Below, piece by piece: positions 44,962-53,389 of a stretch of DNA of 64,000 nt. Below the pieces are notes generated by a model, which worked only from the letters and a program-made list of their open reading frames with translations, did no database searches and was not told the DNA's origin. The DNA comes from CAYOHG01 sp964465125. Lineage in GTDB: Bacteria > Planctomycetota > Phycisphaerae > UBA1845 > Fen-1342. Location: NCBI GenBank assembly GCA_964465125.1, contig CAYXIO010000009.1, positions 25,251 to 89,250 of the forward strand, read 5' to 3'. A program made the position numbers and the translations under genes. How positions within the stretch are numbered: the stretch's first letter is position 1; each line of letters starts with the position of its first letter.

Positions 44962-45378
44962 ATGGCTCAGTGGCTGGTGAAGAGCGACCCGGCGGAGTAT
45001 TCCGCGGCGGACCTTGCCCGCGGCAAGCGCACTTTGTGGGCGGGTGTGCGGAACGCGACGGCCCAGCTCCACCTCCGCGCGATGAAGGCCGGCGACGAGG
45101 TGCTGATCTACCACACCGGTCGCGAGAAGGTGGTCGTCGCAATCGCTTTCGTCCAGCAGGACGCGCGGCCGGACCCGACGGATGCCACCGGCAAGTCGCA
45201 GGCGGTCGAGCTGGCATTCAAGGCCTGGGTGAAATTGCCGGTGACACTCGCAACGATCAAGGCCGACCCGGCGTTCGCCGAGTTCGATCTGGTTCGCATC
45301 GGCCGGCTCAGTGTGATGCCGGTGCCTGCCGCCCTGTGGAAACGGCTGGTCAAGCTGGCCGGCGGAATCAAGAGCTGA
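44962..45378 (+). CDS. EVE-domain protein
   Basis: 138 residues. EVE motifs: MAQWLVKSDPAEYSAADLAR, TLWAGVRNATAQLHLRAMKA (W, GVRN) and GDEVLIYHTGREKVVVAIA. EVE domains (relatives of PUA and YTH) bind modified bases in DNA or RNA; here there is no fused nuclease. The stop is 1 base before the start of the methyltransferase, so the two form an operon and might act on related nucleic-acid modification (inference). Confidence 0.88.
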   Translation: MAQWLVKSDPAEYSAADLARGKRTLWAGVRNATAQLHLRAMKAGDEVLIYHTGREKVVVAIAFVQQDARPDPTDATGKSQAVELAFKAWVKLPVTLATIKADPAFAEFDLVRIGRLSVMPVPAALWKRLVKLAGGIKS

Positions 45379-45379
45379 C

Positions 45380-46183
45380 GTGAGTCTGCCCGAGTTGAGG
45401 CCGGTTTGCCTGCTGGATCCGCGGCGCGTCGACGCGCAGCGCGGCGACCCGATCCGCGACTCCGTTCGTATTCCCTGGCCCGAGTTGGCCGATCGCGTGC
45501 ACGAATTGCCGCCGCGTACGCGCGAAATCCGCGTGGCCTCCGTCGGCAACGACGCCGAGCGCGCCGTCGCGTGGCTGCGGAGCGAACAACGTCGCGCGGC
45601 GCTCGCACCCGATTTCGAATATGCCGCGCACGGCGAGCCGCCGGCGCGCTGCCGCTTGTGGGAGCCCAGCCCATTCCTGGCCGAGTGCGCCGCCGAGCTT
45701 GAGCCCGGTCGGGCGCTCGAACTGGCTTGCGGCGTGGGTCGTGACGCGGTGTATCTGGCCTCACGGGGATGGGACGTGCTGGCCGTGGACGTGCTGCCGG
45801 ATGCGGTGGAGCGAGCGTGCGCCCTGCGCGATCGCTACCTGCCCGAGGGTCGGTTGCGCTTCGAGCGGCGAGAACTGGAAGCCGCTTCACCTGACGACTT
45901 CAAGGACTGGGTAAGCGGATTCGACCTGATCAGTGTCGCGCGCTATCTGCATCGGCCGCTGTTCGAGCGGTTCGCCCGCTGGCTGCGGCCCGGCGGAAGC
46001 CTCGTGTACGAGACGTTCACAACCGAGCACCGCGCCCGGCACGGCCGTCCGCGACGTGACGCGTTCGTGCTTCAAGCGGGCGAATTAGCCAGCGCCGTGC
46101 CCGGACTGCCGGTTCGACACGCGTCGGAGGCTTGGCATGACGACGCGCACACCGCGCGGCTGTGGGCCTGCAAGCCGGCCTGA
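45380..46183 (+). CDS. Rhodanese-like/SAM methyltransferase fusion
   Basis: 267 residues from a GTG at 45380. The N-terminal ~95 residues look like a rhodanese domain (VCLLDPRRVDAQRGDPIRDS, IPWPELADRVHELPPRTREI, RVASVGNDAERAVAWLR), but the catalytic Cys position in the active loop is taken by VGNDAE, so it is likely inactive. From about residue 105 it is a class I methyltransferase of TehB/UbiE type: LELACGVGRDAVYLASRGWD, VLAVDVLPDAVERA, DLISVARYLHRPLFERFARW, LRPGGSLVYETFTTEH. Substrate unknown; such fusions are known but uncharacterised. Confidence 0.8.
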   Translation: MSLPELRPVCLLDPRRVDAQRGDPIRDSVRIPWPELADRVHELPPRTREIRVASVGNDAERAVAWLRSEQRRAALAPDFEYAAHGEPPARCRLWEPSPFLAECAAELEPGRALELACGVGRDAVYLASRGWDVLAVDVLPDAVERACALRDRYLPEGRLRFERRELEAASPDDFKDWVSGFDLISVARYLHRPLFERFARWLRPGGSLVYETFTTEHRARHGRPRRDAFVLQAGELASAVPGLPVRHASEAWHDDAHTARLWACKPA

Positions 46184-46249
46184 GCCCGTTCACCTGCTCT
46201 TCCCCCGCACGGCGGTCGCGCGGCGGCGCTCGCCGCCGGGGCCCGGGCG

Positions 46250-47428
46250 TCAGGGATGATCCGCGCTCCAGGCGGGGTCGGTGGCTTCCACGGCGCTGCT
46301 CGAGCCGAGCGCGCCATCCGATCCGACGTCGTTCCCGACCACCTGCCCGTTGCCCTCGTCCAGCGCCCAGAGACCGAGCATGTCGGCGCTGGCCGACGGC
46401 GCCCGGTCCATGTTCGCCGCGACCTGCTCCACTGTGCGCGCGATGGACCACAGCCGCACGTCGGCGATGTTCCCTGAGAACCCGTTTCCGAGGGTGATTT
46501 CCTCGATCGGCGCGAACGCCCCGGCCGCGGCGCTGCCCGCGAGCTCACCGTCGACCACGATCTGGAGCGTTGCTCCGGCCTCGAAGACCAGGGCCACGTG
46601 CACCCAACGACTCGCCAAATCCGTGGCGAGCGCCTCCACGCTGGCCCCGGAGACGACCACCCGCACACGCGAGGTCGTGGGGTCGACGTCGATCTCCAGC
46701 GGCGGGTTGCCGAAGGTCGCGATTCCGCCGCCGACGCTGTCCGGCCGACACCAGGCCTCGAAGGTGAACGCGCTCAAGGCGGCCGAATTGACCGGCAGCG
46801 TGGCGAATTGCGAGCCATCGAACTGGAGCGAGCCGTTGGCGCTTCCGCTGCCGACGGTGATGGTGGCGGTCGCGGTGCCTTCCACCCCGCCGGCGCTGAC
46901 CGCGCGCAGCGTTACGACAAACGTGCCAGCCAGGGTGTACGTGTGCACAGGCGCGGCGGTGCGGGCGGTGCCGCCGTCGCCGAAATCCCAGTAATAGTCG
47001 TGAATCAGGTCGTCCTCGGCGGTGCTGGCCGTGCCGTCGAACACGACCGAGAGCGGCGTCGGGCCGCTGGTCGGGCTGGCGTCGATGGCTGCGGTGACGG
47101 GGCCACCCTCCACGCGTATCGTGGTCCGCGCGGTAGATTGGCGGCCGGAGGCGTCCGTGACGGTCAGCGTCACCGCGTACGCGCCGGGCGAGGTGAAGGT
47201 GTGGTCGGCGGTGGAGGTGTCGGCGGTCGCGAGTCCGGCGAAGTCCCACGCGTACGAGACGATCTCGTCGGGGCCGCTGGAGGCCGCCGCGGAGAACAGC
47301 ACGTGCAGCGGCGGCGGACCCTGCGTGATGTTGGTGCCGATAGCGGCCGTCAGCGAATCAAGCGAGCCCGACGGACAGCCTCCCAGCGAGAATGCGACCG
47401 CGACGGCGGCAAGAACGATTCGCGTCAC
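46250..47428 (-). CDS. Lipoprotein with two PKD domains and a LamG/concanavalin-like domain
   Basis: 392 residues from a GTG at 47428, chosen because GGAGG precedes it and a lipobox (AVAFSLGGC, Cys about 17) follows at once. Two PKD domains: PPPLHVLFSAAASSGPDEIV...YAWDFAG and GPTPLSVVFDGTASTAEDDL...YYWDFGDGG. Then a LamG-type sandwich from about 200 (NGSLQFDGSQFATLPVN, FTFEAWCRPDSVGGG, WVHVALVFEAGATLQIVVDG, GFSGNIADVRLWSIARTVEQ). Such domains bind glycans or proteins at the surface. No enzyme module. Divergent from the amidohydrolase array, sharing about 300 bases of upstream DNA. Confidence 0.85.
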   Translation of the reverse strand: MTRIVLAAVAVAFSLGGCPSGSLDSLTAAIGTNITQGPPPLHVLFSAAASSGPDEIVSYAWDFAGLATADTSTADHTFTSPGAYAVTLTVTDASGRQSTARTTIRVEGGPVTAAIDASPTSGPTPLSVVFDGTASTAEDDLIHDYYWDFGDGGTARTAAPVHTYTLAGTFVVTLRAVSAGGVEGTATATITVGSGSANGSLQFDGSQFATLPVNSAALSAFTFEAWCRPDSVGGGIATFGNPPLEIDVDPTTSRVRVVVSGASVEALATDLASRWVHVALVFEAGATLQIVVDGELAGSAAAGAFAPIEEITLGNGFSGNIADVRLWSIARTVEQVAANMDRAPSASADMLGLWALDEGNGQVVGNDVGSDGALGSSSAVEATDPAWSADHP

Positions 47429-47725
47429 CGGATTCCTCCCACGCGCAACCTGCGCTTCGAGCGCATTATACGATTCATCGGAAAGGTCGCGGCAGCGGTG
47501 AAGCGGACCCGATCGGCACGCTTGGTGCAGCCGCGCCATCACGACGTGCTGAGAATGTTACCCGGATGGGTGAGAGACGATCGTCTCGGCTCATCGCGGG
47601 AAGCTCCCGAAACGGCCGGGGTCATCGTTGACTTTCGACTCCGTTCGCGTAGTGTGACGCGGGCGTTCTCTGAAGCGGATTCGAGAACGGGCGTCCGTCA
47701 TCCGTGGTTTGAAACGGCGAGATCA

Positions 47726-49210
47726 ATGCGTAGCCGCTGCGCGCCGCAGGCCGGGGCTCGTCTGTCCGGACTCGCGAAACCCATCGGGAATCTCCTCCTG
47801 TTCACCGCGCTGGGGCTCGCCGCGCTGCCGACGCCGGGCGCGTCCGCGCAGGGCACGACGATCCTCAAGGACGTGACGGTCCTGGTCGGCGACGGCACCG
47901 TGCTCAACGAGTCCACGGTCTCGATCCAAGCCGGCAACATCGCGTCCGTCGGCGGGCCGCCGGGCATGACCCTGTTGGCCAGGACGATCGATGCCAAGGG
48001 AAAGTTCCTGACGCCCGGGCTGATCGACGTGTGGAGCACGCTTGGGCTTCAGCCCGGCGGCGAAGGCCGCGCGACCGGACGGGCCATCGACGCATTCAAC
48101 CCCTATGATCGCGACCAGATTCTCTTCGCGCTGCAACGCGGAGTCACTGCTGTGTACGTGCCCGCGCGGGCCGGCCAGGGCGTGGGCGGCCGCGGGGCGG
48201 TGGTGCGCCTCACGCTCGATCCCGCCGCCGAGAACCGCGTGCTGTCAGAGGAAAACGCGCTGGAAATCGTGCTGGCCGCCGGTCAGGGACCGCTGGCGCG
48301 CGTGCGAGCGGTTCAGGAGCTGCGCAAGACCTTCCTCGACGCGCGCGAGTATCGCGAGGCGTTGAACAACTACGAGGACGAGCTGAAGGAATACGAAGAG
48401 CAGCTCAAGAAGCGCCAGGAGCAGGGTTCGGAGGGGGCCAGCGAAGCGTCCAAGGGCGAGTCGGCCAGGAAAGAGGAGAAGTCCGGCAAACCCGAGAGCC
48501 GCCGCGGGCGCGGCGATCGCCCTCGGGGTGATCGTTCTGCCGCGGAGGGGCCCAAGCCGGAGGAAAGGAAGGACGAGAAGAAAGACGAAAAGAAAGACGA
48601 TCTGAAGAAGCCCCAGAAGCCCGAGCGTGACCCGTCGAAGGAATTGCTTCTGAAGGTGCTCGACGGCGAGATCATGGTGCGCATCGAGGCCGAGCATCCC
48701 GAGGACATCCTGAATCTGCTGGACCTCGCGCGCGAGTTCTCGTTGCCGCTGATTCTCGAGGGTGCGAGCGGCGCGGTCCCGGTTGCGGCCAAGCTGGCGG
48801 AGGCCGAGGTTCCGGTCGTCCTGGGCGCGCGGACGCCGCCGCTGGCGTACGTCGGCGACGCCTCGCAGCATCAGACGCCCGCATGGCTCGCCGCGCTGCG
48901 CGAGGCGGGAGTCAGCGTGTACTTCGGCTCCGGACCCGATCCGAGCGGAACTTCCGCGACCCAACACCTGGCGCTGGCCGCGGCCCGGACGGTTTCGCGC
49001 GGCTTGCCCGAGGCCGACGCGCTGCCCATGCTCACCTCGCGGGCCGCCGCGTTGCTTGGCATTGACAAGGAAGTCGGCCGCGTCGCGCAGGGCCTGTCGG
49101 CGGATCTTGTGCTTTGGAGTCATCCTCCGTTTGATCCGCAGGCGCGCGTCGAGCGGGTGTGGATCGCGGGCCGCGAAGTCTACAACGCAGAGCAGCAGGC
49201 GAATCCATGA
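47726..49210 (+). CDS. Secreted amidohydrolase-fold protein 1, metal site degenerate
   Basis: 494 residues from the ATG at 47726. Signal peptide about residues 20-43 (NLLLFTALGLAALPTPGASA). The amidohydrolase frame is clear: TTILKDVTVLVGDGTVLNES at the N-terminal composite domain, TPGLIDVWSTLG at the metal-site strand, NPYDRDQILFALQRGVTAVY, and the C-terminal LLGIDKEVGRVAQGLSADLV...VERVWIAGREVYN. The HxH metal motif expected after GLID is replaced by VWS, and the VHxH-type position reads VRIEAEHPED. Residues about 205-300 are an E/K-rich, coiled-coil-like insert (KPEERKDEKKDEKKDDLKK). Overlaps the next gene by 4 bases (ATGA). Probably a structural pseudoenzyme. Confidence 0.82.
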   Translation: MRSRCAPQAGARLSGLAKPIGNLLLFTALGLAALPTPGASAQGTTILKDVTVLVGDGTVLNESTVSIQAGNIASVGGPPGMTLLARTIDAKGKFLTPGLIDVWSTLGLQPGGEGRATGRAIDAFNPYDRDQILFALQRGVTAVYVPARAGQGVGGRGAVVRLTLDPAAENRVLSEENALEIVLAAGQGPLARVRAVQELRKTFLDAREYREALNNYEDELKEYEEQLKKRQEQGSEGASEASKGESARKEEKSGKPESRRGRGDRPRGDRSAAEGPKPEERKDEKKDEKKDDLKKPQKPERDPSKELLLKVLDGEIMVRIEAEHPEDILNLLDLAREFSLPLILEGASGAVPVAAKLAEAEVPVVLGARTPPLAYVGDASQHQTPAWLAALREAGVSVYFGSGPDPSGTSATQHLALAAARTVSRGLPEADALPMLTSRAAALLGIDKEVGRVAQGLSADLVLWSHPPFDPQARVERVWIAGREVYNAEQQANP

Positions 49211-50376
49211 GCGAAACTCGCAGCCGTTTCCGCCCGTTCGCCCGTCTTTCCACCGTCCTGCGGGGCGGCGTGCTGGTTCTGCTCGCGGCGCTGGCATCGC
49301 CGGCGCGCGGCGAGCCGCAGAACCTGATCCTGCGCGCCGCGGGGCGCGTCGACCTGGCGGGTGAAATCCAGCAGGACGGGCTGGTCGTCATTCGGGATGG
49401 GCGGATCGTGCAGGTTGGCGGGCAGGCCCCGGCCGGCGCCGCGGTGGTCGATTTTCCCGGCGCCGTGCTGATGCCCGGCCTGATCGACATCGAGTCCAAC
49501 CTCGGCGCGCCCGGACAACTCAGCGAGTCCGCCGACGTGATCGACGGAATGGCGCGCGCCCGCGACGCGTTCAACCGACACCACAGCCGGCTGCGAGCGG
49601 CGAGCGCCGAAGGCGTCACGAGCTTCGCGCTGTGCCCGGACGATCTCAACCTGGTCGCCGGCCGGATCGCCGTCTGCCGAACCGCGTCGGCCGGCGCCGC
49701 GCCGGACCTGGTGTCGGCGGAAGGCCCGCTGAAGCTCTCGCTGTCCCCGGCGGTCTATCGCACGGAACGCCGTCCCACGTCGCGCAGCGGCGCGATCGGC
49801 ATGCTGCGCGACCTGCTGGCCAAGCCCTCGGACGGCGGCCCGGCGCTGGTGGAGTTCGCGACCGGCAGTTGCCCGGGATTCGTCGCCACGCCGAGCGGCG
49901 CCGACGTGCTGGCGCTGCTGAGCATGCTCGAATCCGTCCGCGATTGCCGCGTGTATGTGCGGCACAGCGAGGACGCGGGCGACGTGGCCGGCGAGCTTGC
50001 GGCTCGTAAGATCCCAGTGGTGGTGGGCCCGCTCGATTTTCGGTCGTCGCCGCGCGCCCTGCGGGCCGCCGGCATCCTGGAAGCCGCGGGAGTCAACGTG
50101 GCGATCGCCGGCGGCCTGCCCGGCGAACCCGCCGATAGTCTGCGGGTCGGCGCCGCGCTCGCCGCAAGGTACGGCATGAGTCCCGCCGCCGCCCGCCGCG
50201 CGATCTCAACCGTGCCGGCCGACCTGCTCGGGGTCTCCGGGCGGATCGGCGGCCTGGTCGAGGGGCGCTCGGCCGACGTGATCGTGTTTTCGGGGGACCC
50301 GCTCGATCTGCGTTCTCGTGTTCTGGCCGTATACGTCGCGGGAGTACGACAGTCCCCGCCGACGACTGCGGAGTAG
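49207..50376 (+). CDS. Secreted amidohydrolase-fold protein 2, metal site degenerate
   Basis: 389 residues; the ATG at 49207 overlaps the previous TGA. Signal peptide with core GGVLVLLAALASPARGE. MPGLIDIESNLG lacks the HxH; an isolated FNRHHSRLRAAS occurs later but does not align to the metal strand. FATGSCPG replaces the later His motif. C-terminal GVSGRIGGLVEGRSADVIVF SGDPLDL is the standard amidohydrolase tail. It is the shortest of the set and lacks the K/E-rich insert. Confidence 0.8.
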   Translation: MSETRSRFRPFARLSTVLRGGVLVLLAALASPARGEPQNLILRAAGRVDLAGEIQQDGLVVIRDGRIVQVGGQAPAGAAVVDFPGAVLMPGLIDIESNLGAPGQLSESADVIDGMARARDAFNRHHSRLRAASAEGVTSFALCPDDLNLVAGRIAVCRTASAGAAPDLVSAEGPLKLSLSPAVYRTERRPTSRSGAIGMLRDLLAKPSDGGPALVEFATGSCPGFVATPSGADVLALLSMLESVRDCRVYVRHSEDAGDVAGELAARKIPVVVGPLDFRSSPRALRAAGILEAAGVNVAIAGGLPGEPADSLRVGAALAARYGMSPAAARRAISTVPADLLGVSGRIGGLVEGRSADVIVFSGDPLDLRSRVLAVYVAGVRQSPPTTAE

Positions 50377-50426
50377 CACCGGAGTCCTTGTTGTACGGCG
50401 CCGCGCGGCGCCGAGGTGGTGATGTC

Positions 50427-51992
50427 ATGAGCACCTGTTGGCCGCCAGCGGAGCATGTTCGAACAGCCCGATCCGGACGGATCGGCCGGCGATGGACCTG
50501 GAGCGCGGCGCTCGTTCTGACGTTTGCGGTCCTGCCAACGTTTGCCGGCGAGACCCTGGTCAAGGCCCGTCGCGTCTACGTCGGCAGCGGCCCGGTCATC
50601 GAAAACGGCATGGTTCTGGTGCGCGACGGCAAGATCGCCGCCGTCGGGACTGACCTGGCTGTGCCGGCCGGGGCGGCCGTGGTGGATCTGCACGACGCCG
50701 TACTCACTCCGGGCCTGGTGGACGCCTGCGCGGTGCTCGAAAGCGAAGTTGCACAGAGCGCCCGCAACTGGTTCGGCTCGGAAGAAGCCCAGCGTCGCGG
50801 CGCGGTCTGCCCGGAGTGCGGCGCGTTCGCGTCGCGCGCCTGCTGCCCGCACCCGCCGCAGGGCCACGACTTCTTTACGAAAGCCGCCGAAGCCGCCGAG
50901 CATCAGCGCCGGCATGAAGCCGGCGAAGAGGATTCGTGCGCGGTCTGCTCGGGCCCCACGACCGCCGACGCCGCCCGCAAGCTCCTGGCGCCGGGCGTCT
51001 CGGCCGACTCGACCTGGGCTGAACATTCCTCCGAGGTGACGCCGAACGTGCTCGTCGCCGACTCGCTCAATCTCCTGTCGCGCGACTACGAGCTCCTGCT
51101 GCGGTCGGGCGTGACGACCGTGTTCGTCTCGCCGGATTCGGGGAACGTGATCGGGGCGCGCGGCGCGATCGTGAAGACCGGCGGAAAGCTCGGCGAGCGC
51201 GTGGTTCGCAGTGCCGACGCGGTGAAGGCCTCGCTGGGGGCGGATCCGGTCTACCGCGGGCAGAGTAACCGTGGTCCCTTCGGCGGGCGGGCTTCGCTGG
51301 CCACGCGCCGTCCGACAACGCGCATGGGCGTCGATTTTGTCTTCCGCAAGGCCTTCTACGACGCCGTCCGCACCGGGCAGGGGCTGAGCGCGCAGGGGGC
51401 CGACACGGCGCCTGAGGCGGCGTTCCCGGTCTTGCGGCAGGTGCTCTCGGGCGAGATTCCGCTACGAATCCAGGCCCGCATGCAGCACGACATCTTCTCG
51501 GCGCTGCGTCTGGCGAACGAGTTCAAGGTGCATTTCGTGCTTGAAGAAGGCACCGAGGCCTACCGGGCGCTGGACGCGCTCAAGGCCGCGGACGTCCCGG
51601 TGATCTACGGCCCGCTGTTCTGGTCGCCGAGCGGCTTTCGCGCGTTCGTGGGAGAAGCGGACGAAGCCCGGCTCAACACCCCGCAGCGGCTTTCGCAGGC
51701 GGGGATTCGATTCGCGATCACGGCGCAGGAGTTTCGCGACGAGGAAGGGTTGCAGCGCCAAGCCATGATGGCGATGCGCTACGGCCTTTCCGCGGATGAA
51801 GCCCTGAAGTCCATCACCGAGTCGCCGGCCGAGATCATGGGGCTGGCGGGGCGGGTCGGAAGAGTGCAGCCAGGGGCGGACGCCGACCTGGTGGCCTGGT
51901 CGGGCGAGCCGCTGGCGGCCACCAGCCGCGCGCTCTGGGTGATGGTCAACGGCGACGTGGCCTTCGGACAACCTCCAGCACAGAGCGAGTGA
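50427..51992 (+). CDS. Secreted amidohydrolase-fold protein 3 with cysteine-rich insert
   Basis: 521 residues from the ATG at 50427. A signal-anchor or signal peptide (WSAALVLTFAVLPTFAGE) lies about 24-41 after a basic N-terminus. TPGLVDACAVLE lacks the HxH. Unique in the array is a Cys/His-rich insertion about residues 125-175: CPECGAFASRACCPHPPQGH and, after an HQRRHEAGEED stretch, CAVC, which could bind zinc. Then LLRSGVTTVFVSPDSGNVIG, GEIPLRIQARMQHDIFSALR (His lost from the VHxH-type position) and the standard GLAGRVGRVQPGADADLVAW tail. 50 bases after protein 2 and 3 bases before protein 4. Confidence 0.82.
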   Translation: MSTCWPPAEHVRTARSGRIGRRWTWSAALVLTFAVLPTFAGETLVKARRVYVGSGPVIENGMVLVRDGKIAAVGTDLAVPAGAAVVDLHDAVLTPGLVDACAVLESEVAQSARNWFGSEEAQRRGAVCPECGAFASRACCPHPPQGHDFFTKAAEAAEHQRRHEAGEEDSCAVCSGPTTADAARKLLAPGVSADSTWAEHSSEVTPNVLVADSLNLLSRDYELLLRSGVTTVFVSPDSGNVIGARGAIVKTGGKLGERVVRSADAVKASLGADPVYRGQSNRGPFGGRASLATRRPTTRMGVDFVFRKAFYDAVRTGQGLSAQGADTAPEAAFPVLRQVLSGEIPLRIQARMQHDIFSALRLANEFKVHFVLEEGTEAYRALDALKAADVPVIYGPLFWSPSGFRAFVGEADEARLNTPQRLSQAGIRFAITAQEFRDEEGLQRQAMMAMRYGLSADEALKSITESPAEIMGLAGRVGRVQPGADADLVAWSGEPLAATSRALWVMVNGDVAFGQPPAQSE

Positions 51993-51995
51993 CGT

Positions 51996-53378
51996 ATGCC
52001 TGGAAGCAGAATCGTCGTGCAAACCTCCGCGGTCTTCGGCATCTGGCTGGCGGCCTGCGCCGCAGCCGTCGCCCAGGCCGTTCCGCCTGAGCGCGTGGCG
52101 CTGATCAACGCAAAGATCATCCCGGTGGTCGGCGCTCGAGTCGAAAAGGGCACGGTGCTGATCGAGCACGGCAGGATCGCCGCAATCGGCGAGGACGTGC
52201 AGGTGCCGTACGACGCGCGCGTCTTCGACTGTGCCGGCAAGGTCGTCTTTCCCGGCATGGTCAACGTGCACGCGTTCGGCGGCACGGACGTCTCCAACGA
52301 GCGCCGCCAGATCGTCCCGCAGCTCACGGTGGCCGACTCGCTGGACCCCTCGCAACTGTTCTTCGAGGATCAGTTGCGCCTTGGGCACACGGTCGTGCAC
52401 GTGATCCCCGGGCACAGCACCTGCATCGGCGGTCTGGGTCTGGTGGTGCGGCCGATCGGCATGACGCCCGCCGAGATGACGCTCGCGGAATCGGCCTTCA
52501 TGAAGCTGTCCGTGTCGCCAACCTTCGCCGCGGACCGCATGCTGCAACTGGCCCAGATGCGAGACACCTTCGACGCCCTCGCGCCATACGTCGAGAAGCT
52601 CGCCGAGCAGCGCTACGAAGAGTCGCTCAAGGAGCAGGAGAAGCAGATCGACGTCGGGCCGTCCGAGGCGGCGCAGCGCGGGCTCGAGCTGATCCGCCCC
52701 GACGACGTCGACATCGAGCACCGCAACCTGCTTCGTCTCACCGGCGGAACGGTGAAGCTCGGCGACAAGGAAGGCCCCAAGCTGTTCGAGCCGCTCGGCG
52801 CGTTCATCTACTGCTCGCAAGCGATGGACGTCGCCGCCGCCGTGGCGCTCAGCAAGAAGTACGGCTTTTTCGACCGCATGGTGCTGGTGCTCGGCGGGGA
52901 GTGCTTCAAAGCGGTCTCCGAACTGAAGGCGGCCGCGCGTCCGGTGGTGCTCCCGTCGGAGCCGGTCTATCGCGAAGTGGATCCGGTGACGGGCAAGTTG
53001 CGGGAGACGTTCGTCCCGCGTGCGATCGCCGACGCCGGCCTGGAGTTCGCCCTGCTTCCCGGCTCGGACACGTCGCTGCCCGAGCGGCAGTTGAACTACC
53101 AGGCGGCCCGGCTGGTGCGCGAAGGCATTTCGCGCGACCTGGCGCTTCGCGCGATCACGCTCTACCCGGCGAAAATGCTCGGCCTGGGGGATCGGCTGGG
53201 CTCGATCGAAGTCGGCAAGGACGCACACCTGGTCGTCTTCAGCGGTGATCCGCTTGACTTCACCAGCGTGGTCGAACGCGTCTTGATCAACGGCATTCCC
53301 GCGTACGACCGAACCCAGGATGTGCGCCTGCAGAAGCTGCTTTCGGCGCCGCCGCCCGCTTCGCAACCAACCCCCTGA
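51996..53378 (+). CDS. Secreted amidohydrolase-fold protein 4, metal site degenerate
   Basis: 460 residues. Signal peptide (VFGIWLAACAAAVAQAVPPE). N-terminal LINAKIIPVVGARVEKGTVL, then FPGMVNVHAFGGTD with one His where an HxH pair is expected; VHVIPGHSTCIGGLGL follows. An E/K-rich helix (YVEKLAEQRYEESLKEQEKQ) lies about 190-215. The later His motif position reads LGAFIYCSQAMD. PGSDTSLPERQLNYQAA keeps an Asp like the catalytic one, and LGLGDRLGSIEVGKDAHLVV SGDPLDF closes the fold. It retains slightly more of the site than its neighbours but still not a full metal set. Confidence 0.82.
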   Translation: MPGSRIVVQTSAVFGIWLAACAAAVAQAVPPERVALINAKIIPVVGARVEKGTVLIEHGRIAAIGEDVQVPYDARVFDCAGKVVFPGMVNVHAFGGTDVSNERRQIVPQLTVADSLDPSQLFFEDQLRLGHTVVHVIPGHSTCIGGLGLVVRPIGMTPAEMTLAESAFMKLSVSPTFAADRMLQLAQMRDTFDALAPYVEKLAEQRYEESLKEQEKQIDVGPSEAAQRGLELIRPDDVDIEHRNLLRLTGGTVKLGDKEGPKLFEPLGAFIYCSQAMDVAAAVALSKKYGFFDRMVLVLGGECFKAVSELKAAARPVVLPSEPVYREVDPVTGKLRETFVPRAIADAGLEFALLPGSDTSLPERQLNYQAARLVREGISRDLALRAITLYPAKMLGLGDRLGSIEVGKDAHLVVFSGDPLDFTSVVERVLINGIPAYDRTQDVRLQKLLSAPPPASQPTP

Positions 53379-53389
53379 GGCCAGGCTTC

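Noticed and set aside
45380..45670. Active rhodanese sulfurtransferase
   Set aside because: No cysteine is present at the active-loop position, so only a rhodanese-like fold is claimed.
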